Source of the DNA: Lachancea thermotolerans CBS 6340
Lineage: Eukaryota; Ascomycota; Saccharomycetes; Saccharomycetales; Saccharomycetaceae
Assembly: GCF_000142805.1 (NCBI RefSeq)
Contig: NC_013084.1
Coordinates: forward strand, 1-64,000
Direction: 5' to 3'
Length of the DNA: 64,000 nucleotides
Part shown: one piece after another, positions 51,279-62,141 of the stretch
How the letters are laid out: each line of letters begins with the position of its first letter
Position numbering within the stretch: position 1 is the first letter of the stretch
The notes under the pieces: model-generated
Database searches by the model: none
Told to the model about the DNA's origin: nothing
What the model saw: the letters and a program-made list of their open reading frames with translations, nothing else
Translations under genes and position numbers: made by a program

Positions 51279-54104
51279 ATGTCGCTATTTGGCACTGAAG
51301 ATGGTGAGTTTGTTGCTTGGTCCAAGTCTGGTTTGATTGCATACCTCGATTCCAGGTCTTCTCATGCCAATTTGTGCATAACCTTTATGGAAACGATCAA
51401 TGGTACCAATTGGAGACTTCATCCATGCAAGAGATACGTTGTTCATCCACATTTGCTAGAAACACAAAGCCCCGCGGGTGCTTCAAGTATAGTTGGAGGT
51501 GGCGGCGGTGGAAGCAGCAGGTCTTTTCATAACCTTAACTCTGTTCACTGGAACAATCTGTCGAGCCATACGGGAGAGCAGCTCGCGGCGTGTGATGAAC
51601 TGGGAAACCTGACAATAATTGCTGCGGGGCAAAGTATGGAAGGACAAGGTACGCTCGATAAGATGATAGTCCTCTGTCAAGACAACATATACAAGACCTA
51701 TAATTTGACTGCACCCTTGCAAGAAGTTAATCCCGCTGCGAAAATCTACCGGAAACAAGCCAAGAAAGAGGTTCATACAACAATCATAGAGTTTATGTGG
51801 ATCGGAACCCAGAAACCTGTGTTGACAATGTTAGGCGCTCGCAAAGATTCAACGACATCTACTTTCCACAGCCAAATTCAGCAATGTCAACCTTATGGAC
51901 TGTTCCACCCAGCATCAATAAAATCTGCGTTCATAGCGTTAAGAAGGGGCGGGCAGCTAGATTTCTGGTACCAATTTTCCAACTCGAGGGACCACAAAAA
52001 GATATCCCTTCAATTAAACGGTTCCCACGAGGCTCGGAGTAAACAATTTGAATGGTTCCAAATGGGAGGCTTTGCGCAAATGGAAGATGACCAGGCTCTT
52101 TTGATTGGTGCATTCTCGAAATTATCAAATAGTCTCTCATTCTACAGACTACATGTCAACTGGAACTTGTCCTCCCAAAACTCTATGAATGATCCATCTT
52201 TGAAATTACAGCATCTATTGGAAATAAAGCCCGATTATGTTGGCCCCCAGGGAGAGCTTTTAAACTTCACTAACTTTGAGCTACTCTCGCCTACACACGA
52301 TCGGCAGTCACCTTTGGAGCTGTTGATGTGCTATGAAGTTGCAGGTCTTAGCCGTTCGATTGTTAAACGTTACAGCCTTATAAAGGCTGTTCCATCTGCT
52401 ATCTTAACTATAGAATTTGGGGTACTGAACACTGAAATCCCTTCATCTGGGAGCGATTATTCATTTTCGGAAAACGAAGTCATTACATTTGACTCAGGAG
52501 TCACCGCGGCTAAATCCTATAACTCAGAAACACTTGTAATTTTCAAGCTTAAAAATGGACGGATTGAAGTATACAATAGGAAAACGTGGAGAAAAGAAAA
52601 TCATGAATTCAACAAAATTAACGCGTCGGCGTCACACGCAGCTACTTTATCCTCTCCGTTTTGCACCGGTCTCAATTTCCCGGAAATCCCTCCTCCAGCA
52701 GTAACTGGATGGTCAGAAATAGCTCCCGCTTTAGGAGGCGTTCTCACGAAATCTAGATTTGATGGCGAGTTGCAGTTTCATCCCGTAACCGCTCCTGTGA
52801 CCGATGATTCGCAAAACGACTCCAATATAGCTGCTGCTTTTGCTTACGCGTTTGTATGCGCCAACCATCTCCAAGCTTCTGGGGAAGATCTGTCTATTGC
52901 TATCAAAACCTACATGCTTCGAATCCGACAACAAAGCGTTGCTCGTTCCGACGTATTTCTCCGAGAAGTGATCTGCATAATTTATCACCTTTTCGGCCTA
53001 ACTCCAGATGCCTCAAAAGAAGTGAAAGATAAGTTGATAATGAGCAGGCCTATACAAAGAGCAATGCTTTTACAACTTGAACTTGGTAGCTCTTTCGATA
53101 ACAGCAATGTTTACAACATGTCCAGAACCGCAATGTCTCTTCGAAACATTCTGTTTGCGTTCAATGGCGTGTCTCGAAACATCCAAGTTCTGATTCACCA
53201 CAGTGCTACCATGAACTTTCAGCAATCAAATGGTAAGCTCTTTCAGTTTGCATTCTCTAAACAGGACCTCATATACTCACTGATACCTTGTGCCAAGTGG
53301 TTCGTGAAGCTAGTGACATTCTTAACGCAGCAGATGATTGTGTTAGTTAATTCGCCTCAAGACAAAGACAACACTCTTGTTCTCGGAATTTTGAGCTCTA
53401 AGATGACAAGGCAACTTCTGCTCTCAGTGCTAAGCGAAATCAGAAAAATAATTCACCTAGTGACGAAGTTTCCAGAGACTGCATTTCCTATTCTCAACGA
53501 GTCGTCGATCTATCTCAGAAAGGTTCTCGGAGACTCACCTGTGAATTTTGAAAAGTTTGAAACATTCCTGGCTGACGTAAATAATAAGTTCACTTCACTA
53601 AGTGAGCAGCAAGCTCAAGGCAATGCAATGAAAGACTCATACCTTATTATAGAAGGAGATATACCGGAGGAGATTTCACACTTGAAAGAATTCATGCTGT
53701 CGTATTCCAACACCGCTGTCCTATCACATATTAAACCTTCAGAGGTTTACTTCTCTGATACAAGAGGCTTACGCATCTTTGCCTCAGAACTCTTCTCGGA
53801 CTCTATATTCAAACTACTACAACCTCTCGAAAAGGGTCTCGTGGTTAATAGCAAGGTCCTATCGGAATCAATATCTTCTAGTTCTTTTTGTGTGGCCGAG
53901 AGCGATGACATTTCTAAGGATACTCTCAAAAATCTGAATGAGGGCCAAAAAGTTAAACGGTGTTGCAGATGCGGTGCCATAACTCGTGCTGGATACACAG
54001 TATCAAAAGACAACACTATTGTACCAACAAGCATCTCGACCAAACGATGGACAAGTTTGTACCTGAAAACATGCATCTGCTCAGGGTTCTTATATGAGCT
54101 CTAA
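51279..54104 (+). CDS. SIN4: SIN4, Mediator complex subunit 16 (tail module)
   Basis: A 941-residue nuclear protein (S. cerevisiae Sin4 974). It is part of the Mediator tail with Med2, Med3 and Med15, which receives signals from activators such as Gcn4 and Gal4. The start is the ATG at 51279-51281 (MSLFGTEDGEFVAWSKSG); the open frame begins 4 codons earlier with GTG. The N-terminal half looks like an irregular beta-propeller (GEFVAWSKSGLIAYLD; LNSVHWNNLSSHTGEQLAACDELGN), the second half is helical. The C-terminus has a Cys cluster (RCCRCGAITRAGY ... CICSG) that could bind zinc, as in Med16 of other species. Its place after YTP1 is as in S. cerevisiae (YNL236W). Its 3' end is 202 bp from a DNA transposon. 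Confidence 0.9.
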   Translation: MSLFGTEDGEFVAWSKSGLIAYLDSRSSHANLCITFMETINGTNWRLHPCKRYVVHPHLLETQSPAGASSIVGGGGGGSSRSFHNLNSVHWNNLSSHTGEQLAACDELGNLTIIAAGQSMEGQGTLDKMIVLCQDNIYKTYNLTAPLQEVNPAAKIYRKQAKKEVHTTIIEFMWIGTQKPVLTMLGARKDSTTSTFHSQIQQCQPYGLFHPASIKSAFIALRRGGQLDFWYQFSNSRDHKKISLQLNGSHEARSKQFEWFQMGGFAQMEDDQALLIGAFSKLSNSLSFYRLHVNWNLSSQNSMNDPSLKLQHLLEIKPDYVGPQGELLNFTNFELLSPTHDRQSPLELLMCYEVAGLSRSIVKRYSLIKAVPSAILTIEFGVLNTEIPSSGSDYSFSENEVITFDSGVTAAKSYNSETLVIFKLKNGRIEVYNRKTWRKENHEFNKINASASHAATLSSPFCTGLNFPEIPPPAVTGWSEIAPALGGVLTKSRFDGELQFHPVTAPVTDDSQNDSNIAAAFAYAFVCANHLQASGEDLSIAIKTYMLRIRQQSVARSDVFLREVICIIYHLFGLTPDASKEVKDKLIMSRPIQRAMLLQLELGSSFDNSNVYNMSRTAMSLRNILFAFNGVSRNIQVLIHHSATMNFQQSNGKLFQFAFSKQDLIYSLIPCAKWFVKLVTFLTQQMIVLVNSPQDKDNTLVLGILSSKMTRQLLLSVLSEIRKIIHLVTKFPETAFPILNESSIYLRKVLGDSPVNFEKFETFLADVNNKFTSLSEQQAQGNAMKDSYLIIEGDIPEEISHLKEFMLSYSNTAVLSHIKPSEVYFSDTRGLRIFASELFSDSIFKLLQPLEKGLVVNSKVLSESISSSSFCVAESDDISKDTLKNLNEGQKVKRCCRCGAITRAGYTVSKDNTIVPTSISTKRWTSLYLKTCICSGFLYEL

Positions 54105-54304
54105 AAATAAGAAACTGAAAGCTTAAGGCCTCCAGAATATTCCGTTCTGATATACAAGCTGCAGCATATCGAGTTTGGGCTTGGTGAAAAACCTCCTAAT
54201 GAGCTTTTTAGAGTGATTCGAGTATATAATGAATAAACCTTCTCTGTCAAGAATCGAATCGTATAATTGACATTGAATCACGAGTAACTAAATACGATTT
54301 GTAA

Positions 54305-54340
54305 TAGAGTACTTGTAAACGGCCTGAGGTTGATAATGAA
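54305..54340 (+). repeat. Left terminal inverted repeat of the Harbinger-type element
   Basis: 36 bp, TAGAGTACTTGTAAACGG to TTGATAATGAA, exact reverse complement of the right end. Confidence 0.95.
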
Positions 54341-54571
54341 AAACGGCTTTAAGATCAAATTTTTCCTTTTTTGACGCTTCAACTCGATCATCAAGTCGAA
54401 ATATGACGCCGACTTGAGAACTTTTTCTTCAAGTTGGAATTTGGACCATTCGTGCTCTAGTGACCTGCGAAACAACAATTTCTTATGTAATATCAACAAC
54501 GCGTAAAGCTGAAGCGATGATTAACAAACCCGAAATGAGGCTATCATCGTCCACCTCTTCTCAAGCTAGCC

Positions 54572-55867
54572 ATGGAATCTGGAAAACGTCAGAGTATGAA
54601 CAGTCCTGCACGTCCGGCTCCCCGCGAAACCTCGTGCTCAGAAACTCTACTTAATGACGGTGATTATGATGCCCAAGCCAACTCCACTGAGATTGATAAC
54701 CATGATATGGAGACTGGAAGAGACGTATCTCCATCACCAAGAAACTTAGTGGGGACGACAAGCCACGATGAAATGCAACAAGAGCAGCTTTATCTTGAAT
54801 ATTTCCACTCAGCGATAATAACCGAGGAACTAGGTTTAATCAAACATCTCAAGCGTGCACATGGAAAAATGATAAAAGCTATACAGGAGCTCATTAGGGT
54901 CAAGGGCTACAGATCAGCTGACAGTGGCAAGGAATACAGGTTTAAGTGGACAGATAATGCTACCTATTATCTTCTTAAGTACTGCCTTGAGATTGGGCCT
55001 TTTTACGGATTCGAGCATCTTGAGAGACCTTCACTAACCAAGTTAGAGCAGAGCAGCCTGATACCTTTGAAGTGGAATTGCGTCTAGTATGACCTACTAA
55101 TGACATTGAAATTCGAGAACAGCATTATACCAACAGAATCGCAAATTAAAAGCAAATGCAGATATTTGCTGGATAATGCTCACCCCAAACTGTTCGCGGT
55201 TACGACAGGAGATGAGCGAAACCCGTTTTCATTCACAGGTGTTGATAAAGTTGATAACATTTTAGAGATGCTTACAAGGCTGAAAAATGATGCTGAACAA
55301 AGAAAAGTAGAAACCCAAAAACTGGAAACTGATCGCCAAAATAACAAGAGAACCTTGGGCTAGATGCTGTGTTCTAATAGTAATCCGAGCGCAACAGAAG
55401 GCCTTAGTAACTCTGACTCTGAAGAATCTTCAATAGATGATATTAACCAGCCCAATAGTATCAAAATGAGAAGAAATAAAAGGACGGGGCGCTTGCTCAA
55501 CTTTAAGGAAATTGCACAGTATTCTCTTTCTAATTCAGCTTTAGTAGGCGACCTGCAAGAAACACTCAAAGAATCAATCGAGGCAGCAGCCGTGGAAGAA
55601 AGAAAATACAAAGATAAAGAACAGCAGCAAAAGGATCAAGAGCTTGCGCTAAAGCAAAAAAAGCTAGAGACTAGTCTTCAGCACAACCAACATATGTTAG
55701 AGTTAGAGCTTGAGCGTCAAAAACGCGAGCAGTTTGATCATGATGCTAAGAAAATTGACACTTTACTTAAAATGATGGACAGGGCTAAAAGCTTGGAAGG
55801 GGATAAGTCCCCATCATCTGAAGCGTTACAGAAATTGTTGCACAATTTCGTGAGTCGTTATACATGA
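54572..55867 (+). pseudogene. Myb/SANT-like accessory protein of the Harbinger-type element, interrupted
   Basis: One reading frame runs from ATG 54572 to 55867 with two in-frame TAG codons (55085-55087 and 55361-55363). The flanking sequence on both sides keeps coding character. The central part looks like a trihelix/SANT DNA-binding domain: RFKWTDNATYYLLKYCLE, then ESQIKSKCRYLLDNAH after the first stop. After the second stop come an acidic/Ser segment and a long charged coiled coil (KEQQQKDQELALKQKKLE ... MLELELERQKRE). In PIF/Harbinger elements such a protein binds the element ends and brings the transposase into the nucleus. An intron removing the first stop was considered and rejected. 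Without read-through only a 171-residue N-terminal part is made. Confidence 0.8.
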
Positions 55868-55974
55868 AACAGCTACAAGACGTACCAAAAAACCATTTCC
55901 CGCTTGTTGCTACACTAACTCGCTGCAGCTTCACGCGGGTCCCTCTTCCTCTCTATCTTCCTTCTCAAATGCGC

Positions 55975-57424
55975 TTATAATATATTTCCGAGTCTATCAA
56001 AACTCAGGTGTTCGTATTGTTTTGAGAAAAAAGAACCAGTTCCATTGACGTCTATAAGGAAGCCATCGAAATATTGGGGGAACTTGAGTCCATTCATGTA
56101 CTCTTCAAAGCGTGATGGAGAAATATTAAAATACTTGGAACCTTGGATCCTTCTAAGCAATGCTTAAGGTTTGTTAGGAATACAGCAATAGTGAACTAAG
56201 CACCACAAAATCTCACACCTCCTACTTTCAGTCTTCCCAGAATATTAAAGATTTGGAAATTGTTTTTGACTGCGCCGAAAAATTACTCGATTGATACGCG
56301 CGAGCCAGATAAAATCTTATTGTACTCTTTTTGCCCATTTGTTAGGTTCTGTCCCTTATACCCGACCGTCAGCAAGTCTGAACTTCGGTAGGCGGGGTCC
56401 CCAGATATCCTATATTGAATACCACCGACCTTTAGTGCTGGCTTTAGTCTACGGTACAGACCACTATTTGCAAAAAGAAAGGAATCATGCTGGCTGCCGG
56501 CAAAAGGCCCCGCCAGGTCTATACATATACCATCTGGGGTGGTTACTGCCTGATACTTTAGGGTATGTGTTTTCTTGTGTCCGCTGTAAGCCGCATTTTC
56601 TAGTCTCGCGTTTCCGTGCGGCCGGGCTATCTTAACGTGCGTGCCATCGATAAATCCCACGATTCTACTGTTAGAGATTGACCTGCTTGAACTTAAAAGG
56701 CTTTGGTCGATGTTGGCAAGACGGCCAGCAAGCCATGATGCGTTAGTAACAGACAGACATGAACTTGCAATATGAAACAGGTAGCACGTCACAAATGTTA
56801 TGATTCTTGAAATTGTTGAAGCTTCCCTTCCACAGAGGCTAGTCAGGACAGTATAAGTGCAACCACTCTTCAATCTAACAACGAAAATGAAGAAGCATTC
56901 AAAAGCATCAAGTGAATATGCCCCAATATAGGAAGGCATCTTCAGTGCCTCAACAACACGATCGAAATCAGACCTACAAAAACCTGTCAGCTTTCGGAAG
57001 TCAGTGTTAGTGTATTTTAGTTTGAACTTTCCGCCGCTATGATAATTTTTATTATAGCAGAAGTTCTTACCTCGTCCTCTGGACCTTTTTCTAGTCTCGA
57101 ATTGAATTTGGTTGGCAATCAGTTGCTCAGTGAATTTCTCAATTAAAATGCGCTCCTCATTGTGAAATACTCCATTGTCTTCCAGCGTTTCAAGAACTAA
57201 TTGTGGTGTGCGCTGCGTCAACTTATTTGTAGCCTGGCGGATTACAAGGTTTCCATATGTGTATCTTAACAGGTACTGATTCGTGGCTACATTTTCAATG
57301 AATTCGCAGAAGCCATCGTTTTTTAAGTGTCGCTGTAAGTATTCAAGTACCCCATATAGTTATGCAGGCCACACACTTCTTGATGTAAATAGGCCAAGCG
57401 CTCAACATCTGAAGTCTTCATCAT
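55975..57424 (-). pseudogene. Harbinger-type DDE transposase, interrupted
   Basis: The largest intact part (57221-56283) holds the DDE_4-type core: GFIDGTHVKIARP (first Asp), LAGPFAGSQHDSFLF and ISGDPAYRSSDLL (Asp), and the candidate catalytic Glu in SGSRVSIE, directly followed by a TAA. The family's next block continues in frame after it (FFGAVKNNFQIF), then a further TAG at 56196-56198. After a frame change near 56150 the tail GSKYFNISPSRFEEYMNGL goes on to 55975. Upstream, coding sequence reaches an ATG at 57422-57424 (MMKTSDVERLAYLHQEV) but needs a frame change near 57355. So at least two frameshifts and two stops. A helix-turn-helix-like region (FRKLTGFCRSDFDRVVEAL) precedes the core, as in relatives. 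Confidence 0.85.
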
Positions 57425-57617
57425 AATAGAAAGCTCAAGATACAATAAGGACTCAATTGTAGTCGCGAGGGCAGCTTGGAAAGAAGTGGATTGTTGTCAC
57501 GCGCAACCTAAAATGTCGCCGGACTTCTTTTGTCTCGAACTCGATCTTCAACCCATACTTCAACCTGTTTACAAACTCTACATATGGGTTGACGTTTTTT
57601 TCATTCTTGAGTCGTTC

Positions 57618-57653
57618 TTCATTATCAACCTCAGGCCGTTTACAAGTACTCTA
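57618..57653 (-). repeat. Right terminal inverted repeat of the Harbinger-type element
   Basis: 36 bp, exact reverse complement of 54305-54340. It ends 99 bp before the PUP2 ATG. Confidence 0.95.
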
Positions 57654-57676
57654 ATAACGAATTTCTATCTTCTGCA

Positions 57677-57685
57677 GGTGGCAAA
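57677..57685 (+). promoter_or_regulatory. PACE box (Rpn4 site) of PUP2
   Basis: GGTGGCAAA is the exact proteasome-associated control element bound by Rpn4, 68 bp upstream of the PUP2 ATG and 23 bp beyond the end of the transposon. Confidence 0.85.
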
Positions 57686-57752
57686 AGATGCATTCAACCA
57701 CAACGCTGTTTGAATTAGGGAGAGAATTGACATTATCACTTACTGAAGCGTC

Positions 57753-58538
57753 ATGTTTTTGACTAGAAGTGAATATGATCGTGGAGTGAGTACATTTTCC
57801 CCCGAGGGGAGGCTTTTCCAAGTTGAATATTCATTGGAAGCCATCAAATTGGGATCGACTGCCATCGGCGTTGCCACTTCCGAAGGTGTGGTACTTGGTG
57901 TCGAGAAACGTGTCACTTCTCCACTACTAGAAGGCGACTCAATTGAGAAGATCGTTGAGATAGAGCGCCATGTGGGCTGCGCCATGAGTGGTTTGACCGC
58001 CGATGCGCGCTCAATGATCGAACACGCTCGCGTGTCATCTGTCACTCACAACCTTTACTACGACGAAGATATAAGTATTGAGTCTTTGACACAATCTATT
58101 TGTGATTTGGCGCTGAGATTCGGCGAAGGCGCTTCGGGTGAAGAAAGATTAATGTCAAGACCTTTTGGTGTTGCGCTGTTAATTGCTGGCTACGACAGTG
58201 AGCAGGGATACCAGCTGTACCATGCAGAGCCCTCCGGAACCTTCTATCGCTATAACGCCAAAGCTATTGGCTCAGGCTCTGAAGGTGCTCAATCCGAGCT
58301 TCAAAATGAATGGCACTCCTCGTTGACCTTGAAGGAAGCAGAACTGCTTGTTTTGAAAATACTGAAACAAGTCATGGAAGAAAAACTCGATGAAGGAAAC
58401 GCACAGTTGAGTTGCGTAACCAAGGAAGACGGATTCAAGGTATACAGTGACGAGAAAACTGCGGCCATTATCAAAGAGCTGAAGGATAAGGAGGCTCAAG
58501 AAAACTCAGAGACACAAGACGTTGAGATGTCTACTTGA
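57753..58538 (+). CDS. PUP2: PUP2, 20S proteasome subunit alpha5
   Basis: A 261-residue alpha-type subunit of the 20S core (S. cerevisiae 260). It sits in the outer heptameric rings, which gate the chamber and dock the regulatory particle; alpha subunits are not proteolytic. The N-terminus has the alpha-ring signature [25 protein letters not shown], and the alpha5-typical insert and blocks ARFGEG-like [27 protein letters not shown] and [19 protein letters not shown] are all present. The acidic tail ([13 protein letters not shown]) fits the subunit. The ATG at 57753 is the only start compatible with the signature. Converges with GCN5 (120-bp gap), the same neighbour relation as in S. cerevisiae (YGR253C/YGR252W). 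Its promoter is only 99 bp from a transposon end. Confidence 0.97.
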   Translation: MFLTRSEYDRGVSTFSPEGRLFQVEYSLEAIKLGSTAIGVATSEGVVLGVEKRVTSPLLEGDSIEKIVEIERHVGCAMSGLTADARSMIEHARVSSVTHNLYYDEDISIESLTQSICDLALRFGEGASGEERLMSRPFGVALLIAGYDSEQGYQLYHAEPSGTFYRYNAKAIGSGSEGAQSELQNEWHSSLTLKEAELLVLKILKQVMEEKLDEGNAQLSCVTKEDGFKVYSDEKTAAIIKELKDKEAQENSETQDVEMST

Positions 58539-58658
58539 TGTAGCAACGTTGCATAAAATAAAGTGTGTACTTAGCTTAAGGAAAATCAGCATCCCAAAAG
58601 CAGCTTTCTCAACTCAGTGTTCATTTAAAACATCCTAAATATGCTGGTCATTGAACTT

Positions 58659-59984
<1,326 letters not shown>

Positions 59985-60064
59985 TTATCATTCAATCATC
60001 AAGAATATGCCTTAACAAACGACATCTCCACAAATCCGTAGAATATGATATATTATATTGACAA

Positions 60065-61960
60065 CTATAGCAGCTCGCCATCTTCTCCATCGTCATCCCA
60101 CTCATCTAAAACATCATTCATAACTTCTTCAGCCTTTAATTGGACTTCTGACAACCCGCATAAATCTTCAACAGTTTTGTAATCATTCAACGCGTCGCGT
60201 ACAAAGTCCCAGCCTCTGGATTTGAACTCTTCGACTATTATAGAGCTGCAGGCAGAGCAGTGCTCATAAGCGGTGACGCGCAACTGTAACGTTTTGAACT
60301 CGCTTAAGAAGCCCCGAATCTGGTGAGGGAGATCACCGAGGATGACTTTCTCGTCAGGCCTTCCGCCATTTCTCATAGGGTGCTGAAGCAGAGATACCAA
60401 AAGCTCAACACTTTGTGACGCCGCCATTAGCGCAACGCCCGGCCTTGTGACGGTGCACATCTGATCCAAAGTTCTATCTGTAAGGCTGTCACTGGGCGCG
60501 ACAACATCCTGACAAAAATAGCAGCCCAGGCGGTCGGCCTTTTGGTCTGTTTCGTAATTTCCATGTCTCATAACAAGATAGCTGTCGAATCCAAGCGCCG
60601 CGTTTATGACAATTTTGTCTTCTGCATAGCCCATGACTGTTGGAAGCCATCGAGTTTCTCTAGAATCCATCAGCAAAAACACAACATCGTGCGCTTTGAT
60701 AAGTTCAAGAAGCCGTTTGTAGTCTTCATTTTGTTTACTCTCACTGGTAATTGGGTGACCTATCATGGGAACGGCAAGCTCGACACCTTCTGCTTCCACA
60801 AGAGGAAAAATTTCTCGAAGTGAGTCCGCTGCAGCAGCGGCCTTGGGTTTTCCGCAGCTATTGAAAGTAAAAAGGGGTTGCCTAACGGGGTTCGAGAAAG
60901 ACACTGTTCCGTTGTCCACAAATGTGATTTTCCGAACGCCCCAGGCTAAAAGCACGCGTGCTACATAGCACCCCAGAGTTCCGCTGCCCAGCAGTAGAAC
61001 CGATGTATTTTTGATGATATCTAAATTGATTTCTGGTGCGATACGCCATTTCATGAGCTTGAGATTCAAGTCGAGCGATTGATCTGCAACGTGCAAGGGA
61101 TCTATTAAAGAGCTCAGGTCCACTGCTCTTGGTGTTAACTTGTTCTGCAAGTTTCTTTCCCAGCCAGTAACTTTAAGTTTAGTATTGTCTGGTGCCAAGA
61201 TAGAGGACATATCAGTATCAACCCAGAAGCTGCTGGCTGTCTCCGATCTTATAAAAATCAATCGTACCTCTTTCAAATCGGACCTAAAATGCTTTAAAAG
61301 TGAAATAAAACTTTTCGCAAGAGCTGAAGGTACCATGTCAACCGTGCTTGTATCTCGCATGCACAAAGTTGAGCTTCTTACGCTATTGACCTTGTTAAAT
61401 TCCATTAGCTCCCCAGATTCACCAACAAGACAGCTCCAACAACCTGGATGAGCTGCAAACCATTCGTCGAACTTGGAAGTTGACTTGAAGGGCCCACTTC
61501 CCCTCACCGAGGCCGTCAGTGAGTCTAGTTGGAAGCAAGGTACGCACACCCAATAGAAAAACTTAAACGCTTTTAAATCTGCGAAACTTATTATTGAAAA
61601 TTTCACGCAATCATTGGGATCCTCTATACCTTCTTTCCAAAGCTCATCTGCACGATCCCGGAGAAATCTAGTTTTGTCAACCTTTTTGAATTCTTCGATT
61701 GTGTTAAAGTTGTACAAAGAGCCCTTGATAAGCATTTCTCCTTCTTTTCGCTCACGGCTTCCAAAGCTATGGCTATCTAAGAATAAGTGTGCGCATGGAG
61801 ATCCTCTTGGAATATGTGAAATGCCAATTGAGCTAGTTAATTCCTTTATTGCTGAGTCTAATTTCAATACATCCAGTTTAAGGCGAGCAAGCTCCTGAAA
61901 AAACGATGTATCCAAGAAGGATTGACAAGGAGCCACAAATTTAAGGTGTGGGTCAGACAT
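60065..61960 (-). CDS. ATG7: ATG7, E1-like enzyme of autophagy
   Basis: A 631-residue E1-type enzyme (S. cerevisiae 630) that activates the ubiquitin-like proteins Atg12 and Atg8 with ATP and passes them to Atg10 and Atg3. The start is the ATG at 61958-61960 (MSDPHLKFVAPCQSF); a leucine codon two positions earlier is not needed. The N-terminal domain (1-290) binds the E2s. The adenylation domain has the nucleotide loop LLLGSGTLGC (322-331), FVDNGTVSFSNPVRQ, and the Asp-containing LLMDSRETRWLP. The catalytic Cys502 is in LDQMCTVTRPG, and zinc Cys pairs are at 480/483 and in HCSACS. The acidic C-terminus (DEWDDDGEDGELL) fits the Atg8-binding tail. NMD3 lies 181 bp upstream, as in S. cerevisiae. 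Confidence 0.97.
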   Translation of the reverse strand: MSDPHLKFVAPCQSFLDTSFFQELARLKLDVLKLDSAIKELTSSIGISHIPRGSPCAHLFLDSHSFGSRERKEGEMLIKGSLYNFNTIEEFKKVDKTRFLRDRADELWKEGIEDPNDCVKFSIISFADLKAFKFFYWVCVPCFQLDSLTASVRGSGPFKSTSKFDEWFAAHPGCWSCLVGESGELMEFNKVNSVRSSTLCMRDTSTVDMVPSALAKSFISLLKHFRSDLKEVRLIFIRSETASSFWVDTDMSSILAPDNTKLKVTGWERNLQNKLTPRAVDLSSLIDPLHVADQSLDLNLKLMKWRIAPEINLDIIKNTSVLLLGSGTLGCYVARVLLAWGVRKITFVDNGTVSFSNPVRQPLFTFNSCGKPKAAAAADSLREIFPLVEAEGVELAVPMIGHPITSESKQNEDYKRLLELIKAHDVVFLLMDSRETRWLPTVMGYAEDKIVINAALGFDSYLVMRHGNYETDQKADRLGCYFCQDVVAPSDSLTDRTLDQMCTVTRPGVALMAASQSVELLVSLLQHPMRNGGRPDEKVILGDLPHQIRGFLSEFKTLQLRVTAYEHCSACSSIIVEEFKSRGWDFVRDALNDYKTVEDLCGLSEVQLKAEEVMNDVLDEWDDDGEDGELL

Positions 61961-62141
61961 CTGCAACCTTATTCATTAGTAATTTTAGTCTAGCGATGTT
62001 TGTACAATTGAGGAAGCTTGCAAATCAGGGGTTCTTAGTTCTCGCTCATTGAAGATCGTTCAGAATGAACATAATTTGGCAATTCAATTGTAGAAGAGTA
62101 AGTGATGGAACTATATATGGTACAGGAGGTTAAATCTATAT

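Larger units (their letters stand above)
54305..57653. mobile_element. PIF/Harbinger-type DNA transposon, 3.35 kb, decayed
   Basis: The ends are 36-bp inverted repeats, identical base for base (54305-54340 and 57618-57653), beginning TAGAGTACTTG, with weaker similarity running about 15 bp further in. Inside are the two genes typical of PIF/Harbinger elements: a Myb/SANT-like protein on the plus strand and a DDE transposase on the minus strand, convergent, about 0.1 kb apart. Both have multiple disruptions, so the copy cannot code for its own movement. If the element is taken to start with GAGTACTTG (54307-57651), it is flanked by TAATA on both sides (54302-54306, 57652-57656); an alternative with AAT is equally symmetrical. 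The family's usual duplication is TWA, so the boundary stays open by a few bases. It lies between SIN4 and PUP2. Confidence 0.9.

Noticed and set aside
55087-55104. GTATGA followed by TACTAAT at the first stop of the Myb-like gene, as a possible intron
   Set aside because: The distance from the donor to the branch-like sequence is only about 10 bases, too short for spliceosomal splicing.
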